Shown: positions 40,186 to 50,075, numbered from the stretch's first letter. The stretch is 64,000 bases of DNA from DATFJT01 sp965230755 (GCA_965230755.1 CBDDLT010000024.1:310001-374000), one strand, 5' to 3'. Notes: generated from the letters alone by a model not told the origin. Translations and numbers: made by a program.

Positions 40186-41835
40186 ATGCACTTTCTTCAC
40201 CACTTCCGAATACTCCTAATTATTACACTTTTTGTAAAAGCTTCGACTTCATTTTCTCAGACGGATTCTTCATTTGTAATGACTCCTATCGGTCCTAATA
40301 ATTTCTTAGAGAAACCATGGGATCTTCACTACGGTCCGGATAATTATCTATGGGTTTCTGAGAGGGTCTCAGGTAAACTGCTTCGTGTGAACCCTGAAAC
40401 AGCGGAAATTGACGAATTAATTCGAATTCCTGATGTGTATTCAGATGCGGGGCAGGATGGATTATTGGGTTTTGCGCTTCACAGCGACTTTATGGGTAAC
40501 AATCCCTATGTTTATTTGTCTTACACCTATATTTCTGAGGGAGAACGAAGACAGCGGTTGGCCAGATATACCTATCAAATTAATGGAAATGATGGATCCT
40601 TATCCTCTCCCGTAACAATATTAGAAAATCTACCTTCCAGTAATGACCATAATTCGGGTAGGCTGGTTTATGGACCTGATGGCAAACTCTATTATAGCAT
40701 CGGGGATCAAGGCAGCAATAGATGGGATAATAAATGCAATCCTATCTTGTCCCAAGTATTGCCTACTCAAGAGGAGATCAATCGATCTGATTGGTCCAAT
40801 TACCCTGGAAAAATATTGAGAATCAATACTGATGGTTCTATACCAAGCGATAACCCAGCCCTGAATTTGGTTCGAAGCCATATATTTACTTATGGTCACC
40901 GAAATCCACAGGGTCTTGTTTTCGGCAGTAACGGAATACTCTATTCCGACGAGCATGGACCAAAAACTGATGATGAAGTCAATATAATTGCTGCTAGTGC
41001 CAACTATGGGTGGCCGAATGTCGCAGGCTACAAAGATGATCAAGCTTACTTTTACTGTAACTGGTCATCGGCTTCCAATTGTGAAAGCTTAAGCTATTCT
41101 GATGATGACTGCCCACCCAGTGCTTCAATATCTTTCGAAAGAAATTTTAGTGCAAGTTATTTTGTAGAACCAATGCTATCCATGTTTGCCGTGCCGGATG
41201 ATTACGATTTTAACGATCCTAACTGCGATAATTCCTGGATTTGTCGTCCTAATGTTGCTCCTTCTAGTATAGGAATTTATGAAGCAGATGCGATTGAGTC
41301 TTGGAAGAACTCACTCTTGGTTACCAGCTTGAAAAGAGGACGGGTATACAGACTAAAATTGGATGATTCCGGCTACGATTTAATAGGAGATACTACGGAG
41401 ATATTCTATACTAAGAACAGATATCGCGATATAGTCGTAGATCCCAATGGTGAGGCCTTTTACATCATTACTGATGACAGCGGTAGGACTTCGGGGCTCT
41501 CGGGATTGACAGTAGCAGATGGTCTAGACCATCCAGGCAACATCTTAAAGTTTACTTGGCAGAAACCATCTAGTACAGAGGATCCGAAAATAGAACCTGC
41601 TTTTGAGGTCTGGCCAAATCCGGTTTCGGACAAGGTATTTGTCCAGCTGAATGGTCTAAGAAAAGGCGATTATAATGCAGAACTTGTCAATTTAACCGGT
41701 CAAATTGTTAAGGACTTTGGCAAGTTGGAATTCGATAAGAATGAGATGGAGGTCGGGGAACTTTCACCCGGTGTTTACGTTCTAAGAATATATTCTCAGG
41801 AACAGTCCTTGAGAGAGCAAGTGATTATTCATTAG
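40186..41835 (+). CDS. Secreted PQQ-type glucose/sorbosone dehydrogenase with T9SS domain
   Basis: Protein of 549 residues. A signal peptide covers about 1-25 (ending STSFSQ). The six-bladed propeller of soluble sugar dehydrogenases spans about 30-455: LEKPWDLHYGPDNYLWVSER, DAGQDGLLGFALHSDF, YGPDGKLYYSIGDQGSNR, FTYGHRNPQGLVF and DEHGPKTDDEVNIIAASANY are the ordered family motifs, including the His and Arg that meet PQQ. A cysteine-rich insert lies at about 285-365. Residues about 470-549 are a T9SS type A domain (FEVWPNPVSDKVFVQL). It probably oxidises an aldose outside the cell. The substrate is not known. Confidence 0.92.
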   Translation: MHFLHHFRILLIITLFVKASTSFSQTDSSFVMTPIGPNNFLEKPWDLHYGPDNYLWVSERVSGKLLRVNPETAEIDELIRIPDVYSDAGQDGLLGFALHSDFMGNNPYVYLSYTYISEGERRQRLARYTYQINGNDGSLSSPVTILENLPSSNDHNSGRLVYGPDGKLYYSIGDQGSNRWDNKCNPILSQVLPTQEEINRSDWSNYPGKILRINTDGSIPSDNPALNLVRSHIFTYGHRNPQGLVFGSNGILYSDEHGPKTDDEVNIIAASANYGWPNVAGYKDDQAYFYCNWSSASNCESLSYSDDDCPPSASISFERNFSASYFVEPMLSMFAVPDDYDFNDPNCDNSWICRPNVAPSSIGIYEADAIESWKNSLLVTSLKRGRVYRLKLDDSGYDLIGDTTEIFYTKNRYRDIVVDPNGEAFYIITDDSGRTSGLSGLTVADGLDHPGNILKFTWQKPSSTEDPKIEPAFEVWPNPVSDKVFVQLNGLRKGDYNAELVNLTGQIVKDFGKLEFDKNEMEVGELSPGVYVLRIYSQEQSLREQVIIH

Positions 41836-42012
41836 AATTGAGTCTACTCCGAAAAGTCAAGCTGAAGCAAAAAGTTTCTTTTGGCGATCTTTTCGATTTC
41901 CTCAATTAACTGATGCTCAGGCATCACTGATTTTCGAAAACCGAAAATATCATCCAAAATATTCCTTTTTTCTCCTATCTTCACTTTCCTGAGTGGACTC
42001 AAAATTGAGATT

Positions 42013-42456
42013 GTGATGCATCTTTTGTATAAGTTTTTCCTTGTCATTAGCGCTGTGATCTTTGTCTCGGCTTCTTCTATTGATGCTTCCAAAGAAATTT
42101 TGGGAGTATGGGAAACCAAAGGTGAGGAACCATCTAGAATTGAAATCTTTCAAAAAGGAGATAAATTCTACGGTAAGATCATATGGTTGGCCAATCCACT
42201 GACCGATGGAGCACCTAAAAAGGATATTCACAATCCGGACAAGAAGCTTCAGCAACGACCCATAATGGGTTTGGAACTATTGAAAAACTTTAAATTCAAC
42301 GCTTCCGATAATATCTGGGAAGATGGTACTATTTACGACCCGATGTCTGGTAATACCTATAAATGCTATATAAGACGGCAGGGTAATACACTTAAAGTGA
42401 GAGGATATATTGGTATTTCCTTGATAGGTCGGACAGAAATCTGGACCAAAGTATAA
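42013..42456 (+). CDS. DUF2147 family exported protein
   Basis: Protein of 147 residues. A signal peptide covers about 1-24 (YKFFLVISAVIFVSASS). The DUF2147 signature follows: EILGVWETKGEEPSRIEIFQ, FYGKIIWLANP, NPDKKLQQRPIMGLELLKNF, WEDGTIYDPMSGNTYKCYIR and LKVRGYIGISLIGRTEIWTK. It is a lipocalin-like small beta-barrel of unknown ligand, in the periplasm or outer membrane. The second Met (42016) is an equal start. It is a single gene. Confidence 0.9.
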   Translation: MMHLLYKFFLVISAVIFVSASSIDASKEILGVWETKGEEPSRIEIFQKGDKFYGKIIWLANPLTDGAPKKDIHNPDKKLQQRPIMGLELLKNFKFNASDNIWEDGTIYDPMSGNTYKCYIRRQGNTLKVRGYIGISLIGRTEIWTKV

Positions 42457-42489
42457 TAGTAAGATTACAAACAATTACTGGTATGAGTA

Positions 42490-43035
42490 CTAATTATTGT
42501 TCCTAAATAGGTCAGGAAAATACCTTTCTCGGATTACATTCATGTGATGAACCTCGTGCCCTCCAATAATGAAAGCCAGGGATCTAGCACTGAATTGACT
42601 TGAGTTTGATTTTCCTATGGCATCAATTTTGGTCTCGCAAATTCCTTTGAAAAGAGCTATAGAGGAAGCTCGTACAGCTTTGTATTCATCCATGATGTTC
42701 AGCGCAGATCGGAAGCTCGCTCTACTCCTATCGGCATAAGCGTTTTCATCAAAACTCAACAAGGTCTGTTCCTCTCCTCTCGCCACTCTCAATGCCCTGG
42801 TACTCATGATTCTCTCGGTGTCAATGATGTGCACGATCAGTTCTTTGATACTCCATTTCCCATCCGCATAACTATAATCCCACATCAAGGCTGGAAGTCG
42901 CTCAAAAAACTCTAGCATGACTCTTTTGTTATAAGCCAATTGATTGGTAGGGTCATCATAGTTGACCAATGAGATATATGGGTCATAATATTCACCGTAT
43001 TCCTCCTTTTTTGGTTTGCTTACTATCATTGTCAT
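42490..43035 (-). CDS. DinB-like superfamily protein
   Basis: Protein of 181 residues with the four-helix DinB fold. Metal-ligand histidines fit the family pattern: ELIVHIIDTERIMSTRALRV carries the first and GGHEVHHMNVIRERY carries the pair near the C-terminus. Family members include thiol-dependent enzymes (bacillithiol or mycothiol transferases) and DNA-damage-induced proteins of unknown role. Nothing here decides between them. It begins four bases before the end of the upstream secreted protein gene on the same strand, so they may be co-transcribed. Confidence 0.85.
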   Translation of the reverse strand: MTMIVSKPKKEEYGEYYDPYISLVNYDDPTNQLAYNKRVMLEFFERLPALMWDYSYADGKWSIKELIVHIIDTERIMSTRALRVARGEEQTLLSFDENAYADRSRASFRSALNIMDEYKAVRASSIALFKGICETKIDAIGKSNSSQFSARSLAFIIGGHEVHHMNVIRERYFPDLFRNNN

Positions 43036-43039
43036 CGCT

Positions 43040-44551
43040 CTAGAATTTATTAAATGTAAAAATTTTCACAGAATCTGCTGCCGTAATGCGCAAATAATAT
43101 GATCCTGAAGGCAAATTGCCCACAGAGATGGCATCCATTACTCGGCCCTGAAGTTGCAATATTCCGTTGACGTCATAAATACTATAAGTGTAATTTCCAG
43201 ATGCGTTCAAAAGTTCCATATCCGATATATACAATTCATTTCTGACCGGATTGGGATAGATATTCCAGTCATCCAATTGCTGTTCTACCGAATTTGTTGG
43301 GTTCCTTCTTAGAATGCAAAACCAGTCCGTATCTTGACTTTCCCGATCATATAATGTACCCGAAAATTCACCACAATATTGAATTCCAGCATCGGAGATA
43401 GAAAATCGATAGGGTAGAACGGTTTCACCACTATCATCTACAATGATATCCAAAGGACTTAAGTTCTTGTCTAAATAGAGTACATAGGAGCATAAGTCTC
43501 CATCGCAAGTTTCGTTCATTCCCGATACTTGAAAATTATTCGAAAAGTATCCCCCAATAATGATATCTTCAGTTTGCAAAGTTATTTCTTGGAGATGATC
43601 ATCTTCACTTCCCCCGATGTTCAAGAGAAGCGATGAATTCTTGTGGTATGCGAAAATACTTCTATTCAGCATAGGGTCTTGTAGTATGGCCCCGTCAATC
43701 TTGACTTCCCCGGTATATTCGCCAAAATAGTACTCGTTTTGCCCATCGCTAAGGTAGTCATAACAGGAAACGTCAAAAACGCCTGTTGCGGTGAAGTGGT
43801 CTATATGATCTTCATTTTCATCAATCTTAAGAATTATACCATCCGTGTGATTGGTCACTGTCTGTAATTCGATACTTTCGATAGAGAGATTATTGATGAA
43901 GTCGCCAGATAATATCCACTGATCTTCTGTAATTCTAAGGTTTTCGATATTCAGGGTTCCATCATAAGGGATTGTCTTAATAAGGCTAAGGCTTCCATCT
44001 ATTTCTGTTTGAGCTAGGACAATGCTTGAATGGTCTATAGGTAGCCATGGCTGATCATTGTAAAAGATCGTATCAGAAGCAAGAATGACCAGGGCTAAAT
44101 TAGAATCGTGTCCAAAACCGGTGTTAATTTCTAAACCTTTACCGTCAATTTTTCCAACGAAGGAACTACCCATAAAGTCAAAGTCTAATACTGCATAACT
44201 GTTTCCTCTTGTACTCGAAAAACTCTCCCTGCCATTCGTCAAACTCCCAAAAAACTTGATAACTCCAGTTCTGCTGAAATCTAAATCCTCTACAATAATC
44301 CACTCTTCCACCCCAAACCCTGAAATCACCTCTCGTGGGCCTGAACCTGAAAATTTGAGAAACAGATCTCGACCACCTACCGAAACTTGTCCATCAAATT
44401 CTCTATCAAAAGTTCCTAGGAAAGACAAGTCGTTACCAAAAAAAAAGGCGGACTGGGGGCCTTCAGATGTTGTTGTAAAGATAACCTGAGCACTTATTAG
44501 TTGGCTGTACACTATAAAAAGAAGGATGAAGGCTTGTATTGTATTTTTCAT
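43040..44551 (-). CDS. Secreted protein with T9SS type A sorting domain, function unknown
   Basis: Protein of 503 residues. A signal peptide covers about 1-21 (AFILLFIVYSQLISAQ). The central about 400 residues are beta-rich with SBBP/propeller-like phrases repeated, such as NIGGSEDDHLQEITLQTEDI and IIIGGYFSNNFQVSG, and TVTNHTDGIILKIDENEDHI, typical of surface propeller proteins of Bacteroidota. Residues about 425-503 form the sorting domain (DWNIYPNPVRNELYIS, YSIYDVNGILQLQGR, NLPSGSYYLRI). It is probably located on the cell surface. No enzyme motif is seen. Confidence 0.85.
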   Translation of the reverse strand: MKNTIQAFILLFIVYSQLISAQVIFTTTSEGPQSAFFFGNDLSFLGTFDREFDGQVSVGGRDLFLKFSGSGPREVISGFGVEEWIIVEDLDFSRTGVIKFFGSLTNGRESFSSTRGNSYAVLDFDFMGSSFVGKIDGKGLEINTGFGHDSNLALVILASDTIFYNDQPWLPIDHSSIVLAQTEIDGSLSLIKTIPYDGTLNIENLRITEDQWILSGDFINNLSIESIELQTVTNHTDGIILKIDENEDHIDHFTATGVFDVSCYDYLSDGQNEYYFGEYTGEVKIDGAILQDPMLNRSIFAYHKNSSLLLNIGGSEDDHLQEITLQTEDIIIGGYFSNNFQVSGMNETCDGDLCSYVLYLDKNLSPLDIIVDDSGETVLPYRFSISDAGIQYCGEFSGTLYDRESQDTDWFCILRRNPTNSVEQQLDDWNIYPNPVRNELYISDMELLNASGNYTYSIYDVNGILQLQGRVMDAISVGNLPSGSYYLRITAADSVKIFTFNKF

Positions 44552-44740
44552 TATGCGAATGAAAATACAGCGTAAAAATTAAAAAGTCAATGTTTGACTA
44601 ATTTGGTATTGTAGATCACCATTTGTTCTGGATAAATATATTACCGCTGTGATATGAAAACCAGTTATTTGTAGTATCTTTTGAAGCATGAACTAGTGGG
44701 GGACTAGTCGTTTCATTTTAATCACCAAAAATTAGTCGCG

Positions 44741-45892
44741 ATGAAAGAAATTTCTTCTACCCACTCTATTTCTACTTTTTTTGTTTCCACGGGAAATATA
44801 GTTCTGGTTTTACTAGGTTTTTTGCTGCTCCAAGTGAATGCGTTTTCACAAACAGATAATACGACCATTACCTGGACTGGGGCAGTTGATGAGGATTGGA
44901 GCAATGCAGATAACTGGAGTCCCGCTCAGGTACCAACATCTCCTAGTGATGAAGTCGTTATTCCTCAAGTTTCTAGCGGTAACTATCCAATAAGTTATAG
45001 CGGTTTGACTTGGAACAATGAAGGTTCATTAACTGTCGAAGAAAATGCCAGTCTTACGGTCATTGGAGGAGGAACCCTTCAGAATGGTATTGCTTGTGGT
45101 GTGAATGGAGCCGTAACAAACTATGGGAGTATAGATTTATTGGAGTGTATTAATGGAATTAATATTCAAGGTAGTCTTTATAATCACGGTAGTATGGAGA
45201 TTATTACCTGTGCTTACGGACTATTTCACCAAAACGGATATGTGGAAAACTACGGAAGCATATTGATTTCCGGAGCAGACCATGTTGCAATTTATCTGAT
45301 TCAGGGAGATTTCCTATTTACCAATGAGTCATCCGGATTAATCGTGTTAGAAGGTGTTCATGTCGGTATTTCGAATCAATCCACAATACTAAATAATGGA
45401 GAGATTCAAATTAATACTTTTAATGAAGCCGGTATCGTCAATTTTGATGGCATTGAAAACAATGGTACCATAGGTATTTTCGATTTTGGATCCAAGGGAT
45501 CGATCTATAATGGGGGAGGATTTGAAAATAATACAAATGCCGTGATCTATTCAGTTGGGAAAATTGATGATCAACATAATTTAGCCAATTATGGAATGAT
45601 TTCCGTTGTGGCTCCTGATGATAGTCATATACATAATAATCAAGGAACCATAATTTACTATGGACCAGAGGGATCGTGTACAGTAGATATGGGAAATCCA
45701 CCGCAACAAGGACATTTTATCGTACCTCCAAATCCTGAGGAAGGAGCTATTTTACCAGCATCTAGGGATGGTTCAGGAATCCAGGGTAAAAGCTTGAATG
45801 TTATTGTACCGCCGAGCAATGGTAAACCGAGTATTATATTGCCGAAAAATGGAAAGGCTGTTATGCTGGCTCCTACGAGGGAGGTAGACTAG
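44741..45892 (+). CDS. Secreted beta-rich repeat protein lacking a sorting domain
   Basis: Protein of 383 residues. A signal peptide ends near 38 (LLLQVNAFSQ). The start of the mature part, ITWTGAVDEDWSNADNWSPA, is common in Bacteroidota surface proteins. Residues 75-310 then repeat short strands with an N-x-G or N-Y-G-S pattern (TNYGSIDLLEC, YNHGSMEIITC, ENYGSILISG, NNGEIQINTF, ENNGTIGIFDF), a parallel beta-helix design. No T9SS domain follows; the tail is Pro- and Lys-rich (VIVPPSNGKPSIILPKNGKA). It is either exported by another route or has lost its sorting domain. Confidence 0.78.
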   Translation: MKEISSTHSISTFFVSTGNIVLVLLGFLLLQVNAFSQTDNTTITWTGAVDEDWSNADNWSPAQVPTSPSDEVVIPQVSSGNYPISYSGLTWNNEGSLTVEENASLTVIGGGTLQNGIACGVNGAVTNYGSIDLLECINGINIQGSLYNHGSMEIITCAYGLFHQNGYVENYGSILISGADHVAIYLIQGDFLFTNESSGLIVLEGVHVGISNQSTILNNGEIQINTFNEAGIVNFDGIENNGTIGIFDFGSKGSIYNGGGFENNTNAVIYSVGKIDDQHNLANYGMISVVAPDDSHIHNNQGTIIYYGPEGSCTVDMGNPPQQGHFIVPPNPEEGAILPASRDGSGIQGKSLNVIVPPSNGKPSIILPKNGKAVMLAPTREVD

Positions 45893-45953
45893 TTGTTTTC
45901 TACAAGAAATCCATATTTTGTGAACTACTAGCGAATCAAACGAATCAACTAAC

Positions 45954-47729
45954 GTGGTACTTACATTTTTGGATTATCTCATCATTGTTCTATTTCTGGT
46001 CATAAGCCTTTTTATTGGGATTTGGGCATCCAAGAGTGCCGCTCGAAGTACCGGAGAATTTTTCCTTTCGGGAAGGAAAATGCCGTGGTGGCTATTGGGT
46101 ATTTCTATGGTAGCTACCACATTTTCCGCTGATACACCGAACTTGGTAACGGATATTGTTCGACAAGACGGAGTGTCGGGTAATTGGGTCTGGTGGGCCT
46201 TCCTCCTCACTGGCATGACCACCGTTTTTATTTATTCCAAACTATGGAGAAGATCTGGTATTGTCACTGATCTGGAGTTTTATGAACTCCGATATAGCGG
46301 ATCAGGAGCACGATTTCTAAGAGCGTTTAGATCCATTTACCTCGGTGTCTTTTTTAATGTGATGATCATGGCGACCGTGCTTTTGGCGGGGATCAAAATT
46401 GCTGCTGTGGTTATTGGTTTCAATGCAGTTCAGACCGTTTTATTGGTTGCGCTCGTAACCGTGTTTTATTCTGCTTTGGGCGGTCTGAAAGGGGTAATTG
46501 TGACTGACTTTTTTCAGTTTATTTTCAGTATGGTGGGGATGATTGCAGCAGCGGCGGTAATCGTCGGACATCCCGAAATTGGTGGTTTGGAGACGATGAT
46601 TCACCATCCCAACATTCAAACGAAGATTAATTTACTACCGGATCTCTCCAATTGGGATGTGGTAGTTCCACTACTACTCATACCGCTGGCTGTACAATGG
46701 TGGAGCGCCTGGTATCCCGGAGCAGAGCCCGGAGGAGGAGGCTATGTGGCGCAAAGAATGCTCTCGGCACGAGATGAAGAAGGAGCAACTTTAGCTACTT
46801 TATTATTCAATTTATCCCATTATGCCATTCGACCATGGCCATGGATCTTGATTGCTTTGGCTTCGATGATTATTTTTCCTGATCTACAAAGTATTCAGGA
46901 TAAATTTCCCAGCATTAGCGATTCTATTTTACATCATGATTTAGCATTTCCAGCTATGTTGAGCCTATTACCCAAAGGTCTATTGGGATTGGTTTTGGCA
47001 TCCTTGATGGCAGCCTTGATGTCGACCATTTCTACTCATCTCAATTGGGGCTCTTCCTATATTGTTCATGATTTCTACTCGAGATTTATTGATGAAAGTG
47101 CCTCGGAAAGCAAGAAAATAAGAGTTGCTCGATTGTCCACTGTGTTGCTGATGCTGTTGGCGGGAATTGTTGCTCTCTACTTGGAAAATGCCCTGCAAGC
47201 TTTCCAGATATTATTACAAATTGGCGCAGGGACAGGCTTGATCTTTCTTTTAAGATGGTTTTGGTGGCGTATCAATGCGTACAGTGAGATTTCAGCCATG
47301 ATAGGTTCCTTTCTCATCGCTGTCTTTTTTGAGTTCTTCTATGATGGGGATCTTTTGGCGTATCAAAGGATGCTCATAGGAGTATTGGGAAGTACTGTGA
47401 TATGGTTGATCACAACTTTCATGACCAGGCCTACAGATAGACAAGTGCTGATTGATTTTTACAGGAAAATTCGACCCTACAAGAATTGGGGTTGGAACAT
47501 GGTAGCCAAAAATATAAATCTGGAATCAGGGGATGAAAGACCATCAAATCTGCCTGTCGAAATACTAATGTCATTCGTTGCTTGTATCATGGTTTATTCG
47601 GGCTTGTTTGCTACCGGATACATACTATATCACTGGTATACTTTGGCGATAATAGCTATAGCAGTGCTTCTGCTGACATCGTTTATTCTTTATCGCTTGT
47701 GGAAGAGTTCGAAAAGAACTTCCCATTAA
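45954..47729 (+). CDS. Sodium:solute symporter family protein (SSS)
   Basis: Integral membrane protein of 591 residues with about 13-14 helices. SSS features are FFLSGRKMPWWLLGISMVAT near 38-57 (with the unwound TM1 region), SADTPNLVTDIVRQDG, YSALGGLKGVIVTDFFQFIF near 180-200 and a long cytoplasmic loop. It couples Na+ entry to uptake of an organic solute; the trailing sequence resembles Bacteroidota transporters placed beside glycoside or sialic acid genes. The substrate cannot be named. The start is a GTG, the first possible start before TM1. The 3' end overlaps the convergent 47683 gene by 47 bases. Confidence 0.92.
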   Translation: MVLTFLDYLIIVLFLVISLFIGIWASKSAARSTGEFFLSGRKMPWWLLGISMVATTFSADTPNLVTDIVRQDGVSGNWVWWAFLLTGMTTVFIYSKLWRRSGIVTDLEFYELRYSGSGARFLRAFRSIYLGVFFNVMIMATVLLAGIKIAAVVIGFNAVQTVLLVALVTVFYSALGGLKGVIVTDFFQFIFSMVGMIAAAAVIVGHPEIGGLETMIHHPNIQTKINLLPDLSNWDVVVPLLLIPLAVQWWSAWYPGAEPGGGGYVAQRMLSARDEEGATLATLLFNLSHYAIRPWPWILIALASMIIFPDLQSIQDKFPSISDSILHHDLAFPAMLSLLPKGLLGLVLASLMAALMSTISTHLNWGSSYIVHDFYSRFIDESASESKKIRVARLSTVLLMLLAGIVALYLENALQAFQILLQIGAGTGLIFLLRWFWWRINAYSEISAMIGSFLIAVFFEFFYDGDLLAYQRMLIGVLGSTVIWLITTFMTRPTDRQVLIDFYRKIRPYKNWGWNMVAKNINLESGDERPSNLPVEILMSFVACIMVYSGLFATGYILYHWYTLAIIAIAVLLLTSFILYRLWKSSKRTSH

Positions 47730-48726
47730 AATAATTCCTGATTAGATGGTCGAATAGTTTGGCCATGAACAAAACATAGATCAGTCCTCCTATGTAAAAC
47801 ATTCGAGCCAATTCTGTAGAAAGAAGGGCGTGCAACAAAATGATCAGGAGGAAATACCCGCTGAACCTGGGCATTGTTTTTATGATTTCTCGTAGAGCCT
47901 TTAACTTTAAGCTCAGAATAAATACTGCCCAAATGCCAACAATGGAGAACAACTCGTACACGCCGTGAAATGAAAACAGTCTGCGCAAAGAATCCGGTAT
48001 CTGTGCAAAGTGTTCCATATCTCTGGAGTAGCTTTCTCCGGGATCCAGCGAGAAGAAATGATCAATCCCAAATCTAAAGCCCAAAACGAGCAAGCCTGAA
48101 AGCAGGATAATGGGCAGTTGCCGTTTCCAGTGAATAGGCCCAAAATATAGACATAATGGAATGAAAAAAACAAAAGATTCTTTTGCCCATGGACCAAGGA
48201 TTAAACTAAACACGAGCATTCTTTTATCTTCAAATACAAAACTGTACATCATTCCGACGATGACCAGTAGATAAAGACTGTCTACCCATGGCAGACCTGA
48301 GAAATATCCCGTCCATCGCGAAGAGAGCAGACATAAGATACCCAAAAGGGCAGCTCCATAACTAACTTGGAGTCGAAGGCAAATTCGAAAAAGCAATAGA
48401 AATGTAAAGGAAAGGATAGTGGTATTGACCAACAGGTAGCTGAAGGCCAAAGAAAAAGAGTCTCCGTTGAAATTCCAAGGTTGGATTAGATCGAATATTG
48501 GTCCAAAGAGCAATGCGAGTCCGGAAGCCAAAAGTGGAACAATGACCCGATATCTTCTCACGGGATTCTGGTCAAAATCAAAGTTGGAAATACCGATATA
48601 ACTTCTAATATCCGGATTGCTGGCAAAGTCATATTCGCTGAATACGGCAAATGCAGGCCCAAAAATAAGGGAGAAGAATAAGGAAAAAAGCAATAAGCTT
48701 TCCCAATTTCGACTTAAAAAATGCAT
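47683..48726 (-). CDS. Polytopic membrane protein of unknown function
   Basis: Protein of 347 residues with about 9-10 hydrophobic segments, starting WESLLLFSLFFSLIFGPAFA. The pattern of helices with a first-loop Asp/Arg-rich part (FDFDQNPVRRYRVIVP) recalls GT-C type glycosyltransferases, but the diagnostic DxD or ExD motif is not clear. It reads convergently with the symporter gene, and the last 15 codons overlap it antisense. Function unknown. Confidence 0.75.
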   Translation of the reverse strand: MHFLSRNWESLLLFSLFFSLIFGPAFAVFSEYDFASNPDIRSYIGISNFDFDQNPVRRYRVIVPLLASGLALLFGPIFDLIQPWNFNGDSFSLAFSYLLVNTTILSFTFLLLFRICLRLQVSYGAALLGILCLLSSRWTGYFSGLPWVDSLYLLVIVGMMYSFVFEDKRMLVFSLILGPWAKESFVFFIPLCLYFGPIHWKRQLPIILLSGLLVLGFRFGIDHFFSLDPGESYSRDMEHFAQIPDSLRRLFSFHGVYELFSIVGIWAVFILSLKLKALREIIKTMPRFSGYFLLIILLHALLSTELARMFYIGGLIYVLFMAKLFDHLIRNYFNGKFFSNSSTSDKE

Positions 48727-48892
48727 AAATCCAGAAATTTAGTGCAACGAAAGACCCAAAACTTACTTACAATGATAAAACTAATACATCAATTTTTAAG
48801 TTTTATTGAATAGGTAGAAGAGAAGAAGAGGATAAGGGGTTTTTATAGTATTTCTGTAGAATAAGAATTGGAATTGCCTAATCATTGTAGGA

Positions 48893-48900
48893 TAATTTTG
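48893..48900 (+). promoter_or_regulatory. Bacteroidota -7 element upstream of the TPR lipoprotein operon
   Basis: TAATTTTG is an exact TAnnTTTG match with TTG 22 bases upstream (48868-48870). A perfect 8-bp inverted repeat GATTTCGA/TCGAAATC follows in the leader (48963-48986) ahead of the start at 49031. Confidence 0.55.
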
Positions 48901-49030
48901 CTTTGTTTAAATTGCAGAAAATATTATCCCAGGAGCGGAACATTAATAATAATGAAGAAGTAGATTTCGAAGATCAAATCGAAATCATATAAGTAAAAAA
49001 TGTTTGAATATGAGATCTAGTGGAGTGGGG

Positions 49031-50068
49031 ATGAAGAAGATCGGCTTACAATTATTGTATTCTTTTGCAATGGTGATAGTCCTCGTGGCCTGTGGAAATG
49101 ATAAGGGCAACAAGGAGGGGAATGAGAACGGCATGGAAGTGAGTACCGGAATCCCTGAGGTGGATAAGATCACTAGACTGATCAATAAGAATAAAGATAA
49201 TGATCAGCTTTATTACCAGCGAGCTGAAGCGTATTATAACAATGATCTTTTCGATCTGTGCGCACAAGATGCCCTAATGGCTATTTCGATTGATTCGAGT
49301 AAATGGGAGTATCATCATCTATTGGCGGATGCCTACTTGGATGGAAATAACAGCAGAGAAGCGCTTAGAATATTGAGATTGTTCCTTAGAATCCAGCCAG
49401 ATAGAATCGGAACCCTATTGAAGATGGCAGAATTTCAATACATTCTAAGACAATATGATGATGCCATCAAATCGATAGACAAAGTCATTCAGAAGGACCC
49501 GCAGGAATCAGAAGCGTATTACATGTTGGGGAGGGTATTTCTGGAGAAGCAAGATACGACCAAGGCGATGAATGCCTATCAGACTGCAGTGGAAATGGAT
49601 TCCGGAAATACGGACGCGTGGCTGATTATGGGGAATTTGTTGACGAGGCAAAATAATCCTAAGGCCATCCGATATTTCGACAATGGGCTATCGGTCAATC
49701 CCGATAATATTGCTTTGCTCCAGTCGAAAGGATATGCCTTACAGTATTTTGGCAATTTTAATGGGTCTTTGGCAGTTTTCGATGAAATTGCTCGTAAGAA
49801 TCCTCAGAATGCAGAATCCTATTTCAATAAGGGAGTGGTTTACTTGAAAATGGATTCATTGAAAATGGCTGAAAAATCATTTAATTTGGCCCAAAAATTG
49901 GACCCAGCCAATTATCTTTTCTACCTAAACAAGGGCATTGCTCTAGAGTTACAAGGAGACTTAAAAGGAGCTTTGGAACAATTTGAGCAAGCGGAGAAAT
50001 TGGGTGGTGGAAAAGATGAAAGGGTATTAGAGTCTATTGCTCTGATACGTTCTAAACTTGAAAATTGA
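49031..50068 (+). CDS. TPR repeat lipoprotein
   Basis: Protein of 345 residues. The lipobox LVAC has C21 for lipidation. About eight tetratricopeptide repeats fill residues 60-340 (QLYYQRAEAYYNNDLFDLCA, SEAYYMLGRVFLEKQDTTKA, DAWLIMGNLLTRQNNPKAIR, AESYFNKGVVYLKMDSLKMA). It is a periplasmic or outer-membrane scaffold for protein-protein contacts. The frame opens at a TTG (49004), but the ATG at 49031 gives a proper lipoprotein signal. The TlpA-like gene follows 7 bases later, so the two are one transcript. Confidence 0.9.
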   Translation: MKKIGLQLLYSFAMVIVLVACGNDKGNKEGNENGMEVSTGIPEVDKITRLINKNKDNDQLYYQRAEAYYNNDLFDLCAQDALMAISIDSSKWEYHHLLADAYLDGNNSREALRILRLFLRIQPDRIGTLLKMAEFQYILRQYDDAIKSIDKVIQKDPQESEAYYMLGRVFLEKQDTTKAMNAYQTAVEMDSGNTDAWLIMGNLLTRQNNPKAIRYFDNGLSVNPDNIALLQSKGYALQYFGNFNGSLAVFDEIARKNPQNAESYFNKGVVYLKMDSLKMAEKSFNLAQKLDPANYLFYLNKGIALELQGDLKGALEQFEQAEKLGGGKDERVLESIALIRSKLEN

Positions 50069-50075
50069 CAATTCT

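Noticed and set aside
47683..47729. Frameshift as the cause of the 47-base convergent overlap
   Set aside because: Both proteins end naturally after their last membrane helices; a simple convergent overlap explains it.
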